Shown here: positions 33,596 to 46,268 of the stretch, in pieces
Layout: every line of letters starts with the position of its first letter
Position numbering within the stretch: the first letter of the stretch is position 1
Source of the DNA: Petunia secreta
Taxonomy: Eukaryota > Streptophyta > Magnoliopsida > Solanales > Solanaceae
Assembly (NCBI GenBank): GCA_029990175.1
Contig: JARKIP010000065.1
Coordinates: 30,110,501 to 30,174,500, forward strand
Length of the DNA: 64,000 nt
Direction of reading: 5' to 3'
The notes under the pieces: model-generated
The model's input: only the letters and a program-made list of their open reading frames with translations
What the model was told of the DNA's origin: nothing
The model's database searches: none
Program-made: the position numbers and the translations under genes

Positions 33596-35160
33596 AAGAA
33601 CTCATACATCCATTTGTTTGGTAGCATCTCACACTTTGATATAAATACAAAAAGTATATCACAAGTGTATACAGTACACCATGAAGGTATATATTTTTTT
33701 ATAACAACAAAAACTAAAACATCCATTCATTCGATCACACCTCACACTTTGATCCATACACAAAAAGTAATACTAAAAGAGTATATAGAATACCAAAAAT
33801 ATATACTTTTTTAAAAACAACAAAAATTGAAACCTCCATTTACTCGGTAGCAGGTCACACTATGATCATACACAAAAGAGTATACTAAAAGAGCATACGA
33901 TATACCAAAAAGGAAAACTTCATCAAAACAACAAAAATCAGAACCTCCATTTGTTAGGTAGCAGGTCACACTGTGGTCTACACTCTTTTGGTATACCAAA
34001 AAAGTATGCAGTATACCAAGAAGGTATACTTTGTTAAAAAAAAAAAAACTGGATATATCTATTTGCTCGATTGAATCATACACATTGATCCAAACATAAA
34101 AGACATACCAAAATAGTGTACGGTTACCAAAAACTCGTGCTTTGTTTATAACAACAAAAACTAAAATATCTATTTGCTTGATAACATCACACACTTTAAT
34201 CAAAATACAAAAATGTATATCAAAAGAGTATATGGTATACCAAAAAAGTATATTTTGTTTAAAACAACAAAAATTAAAATATCTATTTACTCGATAGCAT
34301 CGCACATTTTGATCCAAACACAAAAAGATATACCAAAAGAGTATATGATATACCAAAAATGTATACTTTATTTCTAACAACAAAAACTGAAACATCCATT
34401 CAATCACATCTTACACTTTGATATAAATATAAAAAGGCATACCAAAAGAGTATACATTATACAAAAAAGGTACACTTTATTTATAACAAAAAAACTAAGA
34501 CATCCGTTCGTTCAATCACATCTCACATTTGATATAAGTAAAAAATGGTATACCAAAAAGGTATAAAAATTTATTTATAACAACAAAAACTAAAACTTTC
34601 GTTCGTCTGATCGTGTCTCACACTTTGAATCCACATACAAAAAGGTATAGCAAAAGAGTATACGGAATACCAAAAAGGTATACTTGATTTAAAAAAATAA
34701 AAATCAAAACCTCCATTTGTTCGGTGCGAGGTTACACTTTGATCCATACCAAAAAAGTATACAGTATATCAAAAAGGTATACTTTGTTTGAAACAACAAA
34801 CACTGAAATTTTCTATTTTCTCGATGGCATAGCATACTTTGATTCAAACACAAAAAGGTATTCGGTATACCAAAAAGGTATACTTTGTTTATAACAACAA
34901 AAATTGAAATATCTATTTTCTCGATAGCATCACACACTTTGATCAAAACAAAAAAAAGATATACCAAAAGAGTATACGGTATACCAAAAAGTTATACTTA
35001 ACTTTAAAAAAATAAAATAATCATTTATTATATAGCATCTCACACTTAGATGCAAGCACAAAAAGGTATACCAAAAGAGTATACGATATACCAAAAAGGT
35101 ATACCATGTTTGAAATAATAAATTTTTAAAATATCCATGTAAGCGATATACTGAAAAGGT
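33380..35160 (+). repeat. Minisatellite of about 113 bp, about 15 copies
   Basis: Each unit contains AACAACAAAAACTGAAA, CATCCATTTGTTCG-like sequence, TCACACTTTGAT, CACAAAAAGGTATACC, AAAAGAGTATACGG and CAAAAAGGTATACTTT. Spacing between successive AACAACAAAAA blocks is 109-114 bp through most of the array. Units are diverged by substitutions. A 33-base poly-A run interrupts the array at 33561-33593. Open frames across it only reflect the repeat. Confidence 0.93.
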
Positions 35161-35781
35161 ATGTAGTTGTATTGTGACTTAGTGTAATAGTATACCAATA
35201 AGGTAATTTGTGTACTACAAAGGTATAAATTAAAATAATGTAAAAAAAAAAAATCATTGAATAAGTAACTCATTTTGGAAGCTATGTAGAAAGTAATAAG
35301 CTCTTCATCGTTTTTATTGTTCTTTGTTCCTTTTATTTTGTTCACGTAATGTGTTTTCTTCCATAGCCAACAAGATAAATCTAACAAGCACCTAAAAAGA
35401 ATATCAATTTATTGACTATTAGTATTTCAACTAGTGGAGATATATATTAAATATAATAGTATATCGATATGGTATATCATATCATATTATTATAAAAGTG
35501 GTAACCCCAAATGTAAAATCAGAATACTAAATTACCCCTGTTAATTATTTAAATTACCAAAATACCTTTGTTAATTATTTTAATTGTAACATAAAATTTA
35601 AAATACAAATTAAAAATTATCATTATATCTTCAGCTCATTGAGCCGGATACAATGTAAATACCTTTATATATTCTCTGTACTTATTGAGCTTTAATTATT
35701 GTGTCATCTTAACTTCTACAATTCAAGGGCTTTTTCACTTACTTTGTACAATTTATATATAAGTAGTGGGAGTATGCCCAT

Positions 35782-35800
35782 ACTAAGTATGGGCCCAAGG
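35782..35800. other. Hairpin GCCCATACT/AGTATGGGC
   Basis: A perfect 9-bp inverted repeat with a one-base centre lies next to the point where Helitron C homology stops. On the minus strand it is followed 11-14 bp later by CACTACT. It could be a C-to-T-decayed Helitron 3' hairpin of a minus-strand insertion, but the expected CTAG is not present. Confidence 0.4.
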
Positions 35801-35814
35801 ACAACATTAAAACA

Positions 35815-36460
35815 AGGGTAAGTGCACGAAAGACCACTTTTACCACTGGTCTTTGGGCACAGGCCACTAATACCAAAATATTTAGTTTGTGGCCACTTTC
35901 ACTTAAAAGATAGAACTTCAGTGCAGGGCCCGGATTGAAGTTCAGTCCTTAAAGATAGAACTTCAGTCCAGGGCCATATGGATTGAAGTTCACTCCTTAA
36001 AGATAGAACTTCAGTCCAGGGCCATGTTGACTGAATTTCAGTCCTTAAAGACAGAACTTCAGTCTAGGGCCATATGGATTGAAGTTCACTCCTTAAAGAT
36101 ATAACTTCAGTCCAGGGCCATATGGATTGAAGTTCACTCCTTAAAGATATAACTTCAGTCCATGGCCATGTTGACTGAATTTCAGTCCTTAAAGATAGAA
36201 CTTCAGTCCAGGGCCATATGGATTGAAGTTCAGTCCTTAAAGATAGAACTTCAATCCAGGGCCATATTGCCTGAAGTTCAGTCCTTAAATATGGAACTTA
36301 AGTCCAGGGCCCTATGGACAGAACTTCAGTCAATGATCAGAACTTAAGTCAATGCTTATTTAGTAAAGGTTCAAAATTGGCCTCTAGTATAAGACCAAAG
36401 AAAATAGTGGTCTCAAACTAAATACTGGTATTAAAAGTGGCCGCTGAGCGAAATTTTTAC
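35815..36460. mobile_element. Small TIR element with internal 48-bp array, 646 bp
   Basis: The 8-bp TSD TTAAAACA is at 35807-35814 and 36461-36468. The arms are inverted relative to each other over about 100 bp: AATACCAAAATATTTAGTTT on the left against the complement of AAACTAAATACTGGTATT on the right, and shared CGAAA and GGCCACTTT blocks. There is no coding capacity. An 8-bp duplication fits a hAT-type MITE; a MULE with one degraded base is the alternative. Confidence 0.78.
35905..36310 (+). repeat. 48-bp tandem array, about 9 units
   Basis: Units read CTTAAAGATAGAACTTCAGT, CCAGGGCCATATGGATTGAA, GTTCAGTC and variants. Unit starts fall near 35909, 35954, 36002, 36050, 36099, 36147, 36194, 36242 and 36290, a spacing of 45-49 bp. 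The array fills the middle of the small TIR element. It also contains inner symmetry (GAACTTCAGTC against GACTGAAGTTC). Confidence 0.93.
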
Positions 36461-36468
36461 TTAAAACA

Positions 36469-37311
36469 GTTGAATTTTTATTTTCCAAATTATTTGCATT
36501 TTCCTCTATGGTTTCTATCTACAACTAAACTTAATATACAGTAATCTTACCAGTGTTTCCTAAATTTATTTATGGTCACAGTTACTTATAATAGTCGTAA
36601 AAAGTTAAAACCAAACAATATCCCGTTCCAAAAGCTTAACGAAAATGTTGCCTTATCTTTTCACAAATAATTTCTCTTTCAAATGATAATTGCTTATAGT
36701 TCTCAAAACAAATTAAGCATCGAATATTTGCTGAATGACTTGATTTTATTCCAAATAATACTCTCTTTACTTCCTTCCAACTTTTTAGCATCAATTACTT
36801 ATATTAAAAATTGTGTTGTTTATTATATCATTCTAGTAGTTAATTAACACAGAAGTTTTTTTTTTTTTTTTTTTTTGGTACAAAAAAAATTGTATAGACC
36901 TCATTTATGCTTGTTCAAGATTTAGTCAAGTACATAATACATATGTGATTTTCACCGTAACTTTTAGTTGATATAAATTTGAACAAAATTTATTTATTTT
37001 TAAATGCAGTGGGGATGTCTTTTGTTAATTGGAATAACATTTTAATGCACTTGAACTTAATCGTGTACTTAAATGATATTTGTTGTTAAAAAGGTCCTTG
37101 AAAAGTTCATAAACATGTATGGTGAATTTTCATTTTCCGTACACTCTAAAGAGAGAAAAAATTCCTAAACATCCAGCATTATGTTTTTCTTTCAGTAAAT
37201 TTTTATTGTAATAACTTTATTTAACTTATAAGGAGCTTTAACATTAGTGAGAAATTAATCAATTTATCCTAAACTACATGAGCATATCTCTAAGTTCATA
37301 GTTGGGATGCA
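36469..37311. other. Unclassified AT-rich sequence
   Basis: It holds a poly-T run at 36859-36880 and short AT-rich stretches. I see no gene or element termini. Confidence 0.45.
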
Positions 37312-38046
37312 GGATAGGGTGGAGCCTTTTTTTCCTCGTTCTTTATGGCAACTGCAAATAGATTATACTATCAATCACCTATAGAATAGTATTTAAAATA
37401 TCATGTCTTGATGTTTGACATTGTTTTCTTTTACTTCATTTTAGTTAGTTTTCGAGAAACTTGAGAATTGCAAAAATATGTTCTCTTAATGTCATATAGT
37501 TTTAAGTTTCACCATTTAATTAGCAAGTCAGTTTTACCATTTGATAAGGAATATTTAATTTTACTTTGAAAATGTTACTACTTATTGTAGTATTAACATT
37601 AGGTAATCATACAAAAATTTTTTTTTATACATTCCAATGCTTTCATCCACACTACCTCACCAGCACTTCCACAACCAAATCACTCCAACTAAACCAAAAC
37701 CCATTTTCTATTCTTATTTTCATTTTTCTTCAGCTCCTCATGTCAGTTTTCTTTTAGCTAAAACTTTAGACAAATCATTTTCACATCAATTTCCATGAAT
37801 TGTATTGATTTTTAACTGTTGCTCTTTGCCCTTCAACTGCAGCGTCCGTGACTTCATGTAATCATCATACACAAACCTCTGGGCAAACTTGTTTGCTTTT
37901 TGCTAGCTATCTGGATAAAACTGGTGCTAGGTAGACATCTAGATCACATCCGAACTATCAAGTTCCTGAAACAAATGAAATGCTAAAATATGAAGGTAAA
38001 GCCCAAAGAGGCAAAACGTAGTAATCGAGTAACAACAACAACAACA
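37312..38046 (+). repeat. Duplicated segment, copy 1 (left of the Ty3 element)
   Basis: About 730 bp beginning GGATAGGGTGGAGCC and ending GAGTAACAACAACAACAACA. It is repeated at 48066-48755 with moderate divergence (for example GATTATACTATCAATCA and CTGTTGCTCTTTGCCCT in both). It was tandem before the retrotransposon inserted at its 3' end. Confidence 0.85.
38042..38046 (+). repeat. Ty3 element TSD, left (CAACA)
   Basis: It is identical to 48010-48014. It lies in a CAA-repeat tract, so the exact register is slightly ambiguous. Confidence 0.8.
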
Positions 38047-39488
38047 TTACGAGTCCAATGTGTATAGGATTTTCCTACTCGTTCTTGTCAAATTTTAGTA
38101 TAGTTTATGATATCGTCCACAGAGATTGGAGAATTTATCCTACAAATTTATATTATCAATCCTACTATTTAAGAGAGTCGATTTTTGGGTGAAAAGAGTT
38201 GAATTTATGATCTACTTGAAAGCAAGAAAACTTGTTTTTGATTTTTCTTTTAAAATAAAAGAGTTGGGATTTCATGGATTCACTCGATATAAAATTATAA
38301 TAGAAGTTAGATATTTCATTTTCTATACCACATATTAATTACTTAAGAGAAAGACAATTAATACTACTACGAGTTTCTCAATTAACTATGCCTCTTTCGA
38401 TTAGCATAATAAAATGATTAACTTGAAGTATTGGAGTAAAAAAATACTTATCTTGAATGAGTACATTGTATGAACAAAAACCTCTTTCGATTAGCTTTTG
38501 TTAAATTCCAAAACTTGGCTAAATGATTTTCTTCTCTCGAATGAAAAACTCAAATATCAAGATAAAGAATTTTTAGTGATTAAATATAACTATTTCAAAT
38601 TATCACGAGAATATATTTAGTTATTAATATTTCCATTTAATTTTTGTTTCTTTCGATAACAAAAATTAGCAAGAAGTATTATAGCATAAATATATAGGCT
38701 TGATAAAGTTGAATAGCATAGTATTTAATACTCTGATGTAAGATTTTGAAAAAGTAGGATTCTCACTCAAGAATAATAAAATACCGAAATTTCCATTATA
38801 ATAATATACCAAGCTTCAACACTGATCCCAACTTAAAGAAAATTACTCCATAGAGAAAATACTAAATACTACAAAAGTGGAAGAACTTAGAATTTTTAAA
38901 GTAAGAAAAAAAAAATTTAACACTTAAAAAGCTTAACCAATATTATAGATAGGATTTGGTGTTGCTTTACACAGAGAAAGGATGATGATTCTCAACAAAA
39001 ACGTCGAACTATTTAAAGAGAAATTTTCCCTGCGAAAGACTCCACTGATGCGAAACCACCAATGCCATGTATGGCATTTCTTTGTTATTTTCCCACTAAT
39101 GCGAGCCATTGATGGCATTAGTGCACTTCTCTTCCTTTTTGCTACTAATGTGAAGTCATCACTAATGTCATTGGTGGCATTTCTTTTCTTTTGTCCCACG
39201 GATGCGTGCTATTGATGGCATTAGTGCACTTCTCTTCCTTTTTGCTACTAATGTGAAGTCATCACTAATGCCATTGGTGGCATTTCTTTTCTTTTGTCCC
39301 ACGGATGCGAGCCACCGATGCCATCTATGGCTTCTTTTCCATCTTCCTTGCTTTTGCGTTCTTTCCTTTCCTGAAAGGTTGTTTTGTGTATTTGCACATA
39401 TTTGATGATAATATCATATATTTTATATAAAAACATAAATATATATAATATTTATATATCTAAAATTGTATAATATATATAACTATCA
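38047..39488 (-). repeat. LTR of the Ty3 element (3' LTR)
   Basis: Near-identical to 46566-48009 with scattered mismatches and short indels by eye. It contains two tandem copies of a segment of about 105 bp (about 39100-39310) with GATGGCATTAGTGCACTTC and TTTCTTTTCTTTTGTCC, present in both LTRs. Confidence 0.93.
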
Positions 39489-40975
39489 AACACCCCCATA
39501 CTTGAAGTTTTGCTCGTCCTCGAGAAAAATAGAATAATATTTACTTCACCACTTTCATTGCTTCTCTGTAAAATAAGAATCTAAACAAATACAATTTTTC
39601 ATTAAGACAAACTATTTACCTTTCCATATTTATCAAATCTTTACCTCACCTTTGAATTCATCTTTGGTGGACAAAGACAAATATTTCTCACTTTATGTCC
39701 TTATCAAAATTGATGATTTTATGATACTGCAAACTAGGCAAAACCAATTCTTTTTCGTCAACGTGCCCCAAATGTCTATCTCATTAAGAACATGGACTCT
39801 CAGTATAGTATTTTTTATTTGGTTAGTAGAGTGGCTTGGATATACATGGTATGAAAAAAATATTGTATGGTGACAATTCAACTTAATTGTCTTTGAGAAG
39901 TTTATTCACCATATATTTTTTTTACACTTCTCTACTTTGACAATTTTTCTTTTCTTTTCTTTGTGTGCTTGTCACCTATATTACAATATTTTCATGATTG
40001 TATGCTATATCTAGACTCCTTTTACTTTACTTCTCTTTTCTCTTCTTCTTTTTTTTTCCTTTGGGAAGAGAGAGATATTTGCTATAGAAGTAAAAAGTAA
40101 GCCTATCTTTCTTGAAGTAGTATTTACTAGATAGGTAAAAGAAGCCTATCTTTCAAGAGTGGTTATCTATACTATAGCTTAGAGTGACATATGGAGCAAG
40201 TTTCAGTAAAATATTGGGTTCATCTATTTTAGATCATAAAACTTCTCAACTTTACTGATTCTTTGAGCTTTGAAATATCTATTTTTACCTTCACAAAGAT
40301 AAAATCATTAGCTTAGAAGTTAGATGATAAAAATCGAAGAAACAAATATTTGCAAGAAATGAGAAAACTCTATATTGTAGATTTTTGTATTTACAAAAGT
40401 GCAATAACAAAGGTTAAAGTATATATATAAGCACAAAAATAGTTGTAATATATATATAATTTGTAATGAGCAATCCAAACAACATCAAAGACAAAAACTG
40501 ATTAGTGAGCCAAGCGTTAGTAGAGAAATAAAAGTACTAAAACACAAGAGAAATATCTACAAGAGAATATTAATAATGCATCTAGTAATTTACAACAGGG
40601 GTGATTCCATATTAATACTAATACTGCATCTAGAAGTAGGGGTGTTTCATCTACTGCTATAACTAACAATAATTATGTAAATACCAATAGAGACTTTGTT
40701 CTACTCCCCCTAACCTTATTAATTATCCTCCTGGATAATCAATACAAAAACAAACATACAACAGCAGTTTTTTTTTTCATTCAACCATCCATAATTTCAA
40801 GAAGCACATCAACTTTATATCATCAGAGAGCTAAAATAGATCCATGTCCTATTCAAGATGTCCACGTTCAGTGCAGTTTTGACCAATTTTGTCTCCTTTT
40901 TTTTTTTTCAAAGTGTATCACCATATATAGATGCATATTAATATATTTTTCATACTAAAAGAAATTATAAATTTA

Positions 40976-41057
<82 letters not shown>

Positions 41058-41575
41058 TTCCAAAAAAAATTATTTATAAAATTATTTTTTTTTCGCTTTC
41101 AAATATACAATCACAGAAGAAAGCTTGAAAGAAACTGTGACAGCACATGTTCTATGTGCAATAGACTGGAAAATTTTGGACCTTACCAGTCTTGAATCCT
41201 AGTTTAAATATAAACTAGAAAATTACCTGTGCCGATATTAGATTAATATGATTTAATAGCTAACCAACCAGTTACTCAGGCATACCGATCACCATGGAGT
41301 TACTCCTGTATAGGTGACACTGTTTTTGTAGAGGCCGTCATTTGCAGTTCCGGTTGTACAATAACCTAGATATTAACCAGATTAATTGGTTAAGTATTTG
41401 ATCAAATAAATCTATACTGGACTTATAAGGCTCCAATGCTTCACCCTCAATGGCTGCGGGTTTGAAAAGTAGTTATGAGTTTAACATCGTCAGCTCGACT
41501 TATTGCGGTTCAAGGATCATCACTGAATCTCAATTGCAAGAGCTTGCTATTCATATTGTCCTCCATAATATAACT
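39489..41575 (-). other. Ty3 element 3' non-coding region
   Basis: About 2.1 kb lies between the integrase end and the 3' LTR, the position where some Athila elements carry an envelope-like ORF. I find no credible reading frame here. A (TA)n microsatellite lies at 40981-41055. Confidence 0.7.
40981..41055 (+). repeat. (TA)n microsatellite, about 37 units
   Basis: An uninterrupted TA dinucleotide run inside the Ty3 element's 3' non-coding region. Confidence 0.98.
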
Positions 41576-43145
41576 TCAACCTGTGCCCATTAACTTTGAA
41601 TTTTTCCCCTCCATTGGCTTTTGAATTTCAATTGCTGCATATGGGGTAACATCTATTACTACAAATGGACCAGTCCAACGAGATTTAAACTTTCCAGGAA
41701 ATAGTCTTAATCGACTACTATACAAAAGCACTTGATCACCAGTATGAAACTCTTTGTAGCGAATCAACTTGTGATGCCACCTTTTAACCTTTTCTTTATA
41801 CAACAAAGCATTTTCATAAGAGTTCAACCTAAATTCATCTAACTCATCAATTTGGAACAATCTATTTTTACCAGCACCGGCTATGTCCATGTTCAATGTT
41901 TTCACTGCCCAGAAGGCTTTGTGCTCAATTTCAACAGGTAATGACAAGCTTTTCCAAAAACAAGCCTATATGGTGAAGTCCCGATTGGTGTTTTGAATGC
42001 AGTTCTATAGGCCCACAATGCATCATCTAATTTTAAGGCCCAATCCTTACGTGAAGTACTAACAGTTTTTTCCAAAATTCTTTTTAGCTCTCTGTTAGAA
42101 ACCTCAACTTGACCACTCATTTGTGCATGATAAGGTGTGCCTGTTTTGTGAGTGACCCCATACTTAGACGATAAAGTGAAAAACTGCCTATTCATAAAAT
42201 GTGTTCCTAGGTTACTGATTATCACCCTAGGAGTCCCAATCCTGGTAAAAATATTCTTCTTAAGGAATTTGCATACAAACTTAGCATCATTTGTTGTTGT
42301 TGCAATTGCCTCTACCCATTTTGAAACATAATCTACTCCTACCAAAATGTATTGATAGGATTGTGACGAAGGAAATGGACCCATAAAATCTATACCCCAA
42401 ACATCAAATATTTCACATATGAGTATAGAATTTAAAGGCATTTCATCCCTTTTTGAGATGTTACCTGCCCTCTGACATTTGTCACATGTCAAAACATATG
42501 ATCTTGCATCTTTGAACAAGGTAGGCCAGTAGAAACCTGCTTTCAAAATCTTTGAGCTGTTCCGTTAGAATTGTGGTGTCCTCCAACTGCTCCGTCATGA
42601 CAATGACTCATAATATCATTCATCTCTATTTCTGGAACACATCTTCGCACTACGTTATCTGCACAAAACTTAAACAGGTAAGGATTTTCCAAAAAATAAT
42701 ATCTAGCCTCAGTTCTGAGCTTCCTTCTTTGTTGTGGAGAAAATTCCTTTGGAATCCAATGTCCTACCAAATAATTGGCAATGTCAGCAAACCTGGGTGC
42801 CTGTTTTGTGATCACAGAGATAGAGAAAATATGCTCATCTGGAAATTCTTCCATGATTTCTACTGCCTCAACATGTGGTATTTCCAATCTAGACAAATGA
42901 TCTGCTACTTGATTTTTCGTTCCCTTCTTATCTTTTATTTCAAGGTCAAATTCTTGCAACAAGAGTATCCATCTTAACAATCTAGGCCTAGCATCCTTTT
43001 TTGTCAAAAGATATTTTAATGCTGCATGATCTGTGAAAACAATGACCTTGGTTCCAATTAGATAGGAACGGAATTTATCAAAAGCAAATACTACTGCCAG
43101 TAGCTCTTTTTCAGTGGTAGCATAATTTAATTGAGCTTCATTCAA
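41576..43145 (-). pseudogene. Ty3 pol: RNase H end and integrase, broken
   Basis: Three overlapping open stretches separated by frame changes near 42545 and 41925. 42543-43145 gives the rest of RNase H (TEKELLAVVFAFDKF, TDHAALKYLL, QVADHLSRLE). The integrase zinc region follows (CHDGAVGGHH, then CDKCQRAG). 41902-42546 has the integrase core: first catalytic Asp in VWGIDFMGPFP, then IISNLGTHF where the family usually has a second catalytic Asp and this copy has Asn, and the Glu in GQVEVSNRELK. 41576-41947 is the C-terminal domain (FPGKFKSRWTGPFVV). Integrase joins cDNA to the genome; the Asn substitution would be expected to inactivate it even without the frame changes. Confidence 0.9.
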
Positions 43146-44152
43146 AGTTCTACTGGCATAGTAAATTGGACGAAAAATCTGTCCATTCGCTGTCCTAATA
43201 CAGCTCCAACAGCAATGTCACTTGCATCACACATGATTTCAAATGGTTTACTCCAATCTGGAGAAACAACAACTGGTGCTTTTGTCAGTTTTTCTTTTAA
43301 CAATTCAAAAGATTTTTTGCAATTTTCAGAGAATTCAAACGGCACGCCCTTCATTAAAAGATTTGTGAGGGGTTTTGAAATTTTTGAAAAATCTTTTATG
43401 AATCTTCTATAAAAGCCAGCATGTCCCAAAAAACTTCTAATGCCTTTCACAGTTGTTGGAGGGGGAAATCCTGCGATTAAATCACTTTTTGATCTATCTA
43501 CTTCTATTCCTTTAGAAGTAATTTTATGCCCCAGAACAATTCCTTCAGTAACCATCAAATGACATTTTTTCCAGTTCAAAATCAAATTTGTCTCTTCGCA
43601 CCTTTTGAGTACAAGAGTCAAATTTTGCAAACAGTTTTCAAAAATTTTTCCGAACAAAGTAAAATCATCCATAAAAATTTCCAAAAACTTTTCTGTCATA
43701 TCTAAAAAAATGGCGGACATGCACCGTTGAAAAGTGGCTGGTGCATTGCATAGTCCAAAAGGCATTCTTCTGTAAGCATATGTACCATGAGAACAAGTAA
43801 ATGTTGTTTTGTCCTGATTCTCGGGGGCTATCGGGATTTGGTTATACCCAGAGTAACCATCAAGAAAACAGTAAAAAGCATGACCTGCTACTCTTTCCAA
43901 CATTTGATCAATAAAGGGTAAAGGAAAATGGTCTTTTCTGGTAGCATCATTTAATCGTCTGTAATCAATACAGACTCTCCATCCTGTGACAGTTCGGGTA
44001 GGTATGAGCTCATTATTTTTATTTTTCATAACAGTCATACCTCCTTTTTTTGGTACTACATGTACTGGACTTACCCAAGGACTGTCATAGATTGGGTAAA
44101 TGATACCGGCTGCCAATAATTCTACCACTTCCTTTTTCACAACTTCCTGCAT
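43142..44152 (-). pseudogene. Ty3 pol: reverse transcriptase and start of RNase H
   Basis: A 336-codon stretch with the Ty3 reverse transcriptase motifs: SPWVSPVHVVPKKGG, WRVCIDYRRLNDATRKDHFP, FYCFLDGYSGYNQIPI with catalytic Asp, YRRMPFGLCNAPATFQRCM, and the FMDDF box (Athila-like variant of YxDD). GIRSFLGHAGFYRRFIKDFS and the RNase H start FEIMCDASDIAVGAVLGQ follow. All three reverse transcriptase aspartates are present. An in-frame stop near 44171 separates it from the protease part and a frame change near 43145 from the rest of RNase H. Confidence 0.93.
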
Positions 44153-44170
44153 TGCTGGATTTAGCCTTCT

Positions 44171-45259
44171 TTATGGCTGGACAATCGGCTTGTAGTTTTC
44201 CTCCATCAGTATCCTGTGTGTGCATATAACTGGGCTAATTCCCTTGATATCTTCGATTGTCCATCCCAAGGCTTTCTTATGCTCCCTCAGCACTTTGATC
44301 AATTGCAATTCCTGTTCATTGGTCAACAAAGATGAGATAATTACTGGAAAAGATTCTTTCTCAAGATAAACATACTTTAAATTTGAGGGAAGAGTTTTAA
44401 GTTCAAGTTTTGATTGAACTGTTTCTTTTGGCTCATCATCTCCCTCATTTTCTAAAGTTTCAGCCTCTTCTTTTATTTCTGGATCTTCTTCATTAGTTGT
44501 GCCTGATCTTACCAAACATCTTTCCAATGAGTCAGAAAATAACTTGTCATCCTTGTACTCATCTGTAATATCATTAAGGAGGTCAATAGTAAAACAATGA
44601 GATAATGAGTCATCATAAGGATATCTCATTATCTTCTGCATATCAAAAATAACTTTCTCCTCATCTACTCTCAAAATCAATTCTCCATGATGTACATCTA
44701 TTATTGCCCTACCTGTAGCTAGAAAAGGTCTTCCCAAAATGAGAGGTACATCAGTATTTTCTTCCATTTCAAGGACAATAAAGTCTACTGGAAATACAAA
44801 CTTATCAACTCTCACAAGAACATTTTCAATTATTCTTTTTGCCTTTTTTGTACTCTGATCAGCTAGTTGCAATGAAACAACCGTATTTTTTATATCCCCA
44901 AGTTCCAATTTTTGAAAAATTGAAAATGGCATCAAATTGATGGATGCTCCAGAATCACACAAAGCTTTTTCAAAATGAGTTCCTCCCACGCTACATGGAA
45001 TGGTAAAACTGTCAGGATCTCCAAGTTTTTGTGGAAGCTTATTTTGTAAAATAGCACTACATTTTTTAGTAAGCTTAACCACTGAAATTCCTTCAAGTTT
45101 TCTTTTGCTGGATAAAATTTCTTTTAAAAACTTGGCATATGATGGCATTTGAGTCAAAGCATCTGTGAAAGGAATATTTATATACAATTGTTTCAAAATT
45201 TCCAAAAATTTTGAAAACTGCTGATCAAGTTTTTCTCTTTTTAGAAAACTGCTGATCAA
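44171..45259 (-). pseudogene. Ty3 protease region and flanking gag-pol linker
   Basis: A 362-codon stretch. It contains KQLYINIPFTDALTQMPSYA and the aspartic protease with its catalytic triad DSGASINLMP, then IILGRPFL-type flap residues (PLILGRPFLATGRAIID). An acidic linker rich in Glu follows (about 44400-44560), then the RT lead-in. The protease would cut the polyprotein; here the catalytic Asp-Ser-Gly is intact. It is bounded by a frame change from gag at about 45257 and a stop at about 44171. Confidence 0.9.
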
Positions 45260-46268
45260 ATTTTTCCTTGGAATCCAGGTGGTCCTTGTGTTGGTTGTTT
45301 CTGAAAATGTTGAGCATTTTCTGCTCCAGTGGGATTACTCCACTGGAAGCCAGGATGCTTTTGGGCCAAAGAATTACCGAATGGATACGTTCTGTATCCA
45401 ATTTGGTTCACCTGTTCATCAACTTGATTGCTAGCTTGGCATTCATGGTTTTGATGATTTCCTACACAGAAATCACAATTGTCAGTTGAAGCGGGCTGCT
45501 GAGATCCTACCTGAAAAGTATCAAACTTTTGAGTTAGAGAAGCAATTTGTTTTGACAAGTTAGCCAGAACATCAGATGGTTTATGGCTGCAGCTTTCTTA
45601 AGGATTACTCTTTCAGATGGCCATTGTACCGCATTCTCAGAAATTTCATTTAACAACTGTAAAGCTTCTCCAGTGGTTTTTCCCATTATGGCACCTCCAG
45701 CTGCAGCATCTATAACATTTCTCGCCGATGGTTTTAGGCCATGGTAAAAAATATATAGTTGCATGTGCTCAGGGATGCCATGATGTGGACATTTTCTTAA
45801 CATAGCTTTCAGTCTTTCCCAGGCTTGATATACTGACTCTGATTCAGTTTGCACAAAGTTGGTTATATCTTACCTCATTTTAGTGGCTTTGGCTGGGAAA
45901 AAATATTTACCGAGAAATTTTTGGGTCATCTGATCCCAAGTGGTAATGGATCCTCTAGGTAAACTACGCAACCATAATTTTGCTTCTCCCTTTAAAGAAA
46001 ATGGAAACAGGCGTAACTTAATTGCATCAGGTGAGACACCATTATATTTTGCCGTTTCCACCAATTCTAGAAAATCAATCAAATGACTGTGAGGATCCTC
46101 ACTGGCTTCTCCATTAAATATACAATTTTGTTGTATGGCTTGAATTAAGCCAGTTCGGATTTCAAAGTTATTAGCGGCCACCGGTGGCCTTCTATCACTT
46201 GACTCACAATCAAAGGGATCTGGTCTAGAATAATCCCTTAGGATCATGTTAGCTGGCCTGGGGACCAC
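45256..46268 (-). pseudogene. Ty3 gag (capsid and zinc knuckle), broken
   Basis: The capsid part runs from about 46268 (LRLFPFSLKGEAKLWLRSLP and TTWDQMTQKFLGKYFFP) and hits an in-frame stop near 45870. The same frame continues to 45534 (YQAWERLKAMLRKCPHHG, FYHGLKPSARNVIDAAAGG). After a frame change, 45256-45558 carries one knuckle-like cluster (CDFCVGNHQNHEC) and a Gln/Pro-rich tail. The original start probably lay upstream near 46339, where a Pro-rich stretch is out of frame. Gag packages the element RNA in virus-like particles. Confidence 0.88.

Noticed and set aside
33364..34967. Several open frames on both strands rich in Tyr/Phe/Ile across the minisatellite
   Set aside because: They are translations of the 113-bp repeat, with period-length peptide repetition and no independent support.
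33380..36310. CRISPR array suspicion from regular repeats
   Set aside because: Plant genome; units are contiguous and diverged with no unique spacers or associated genes.
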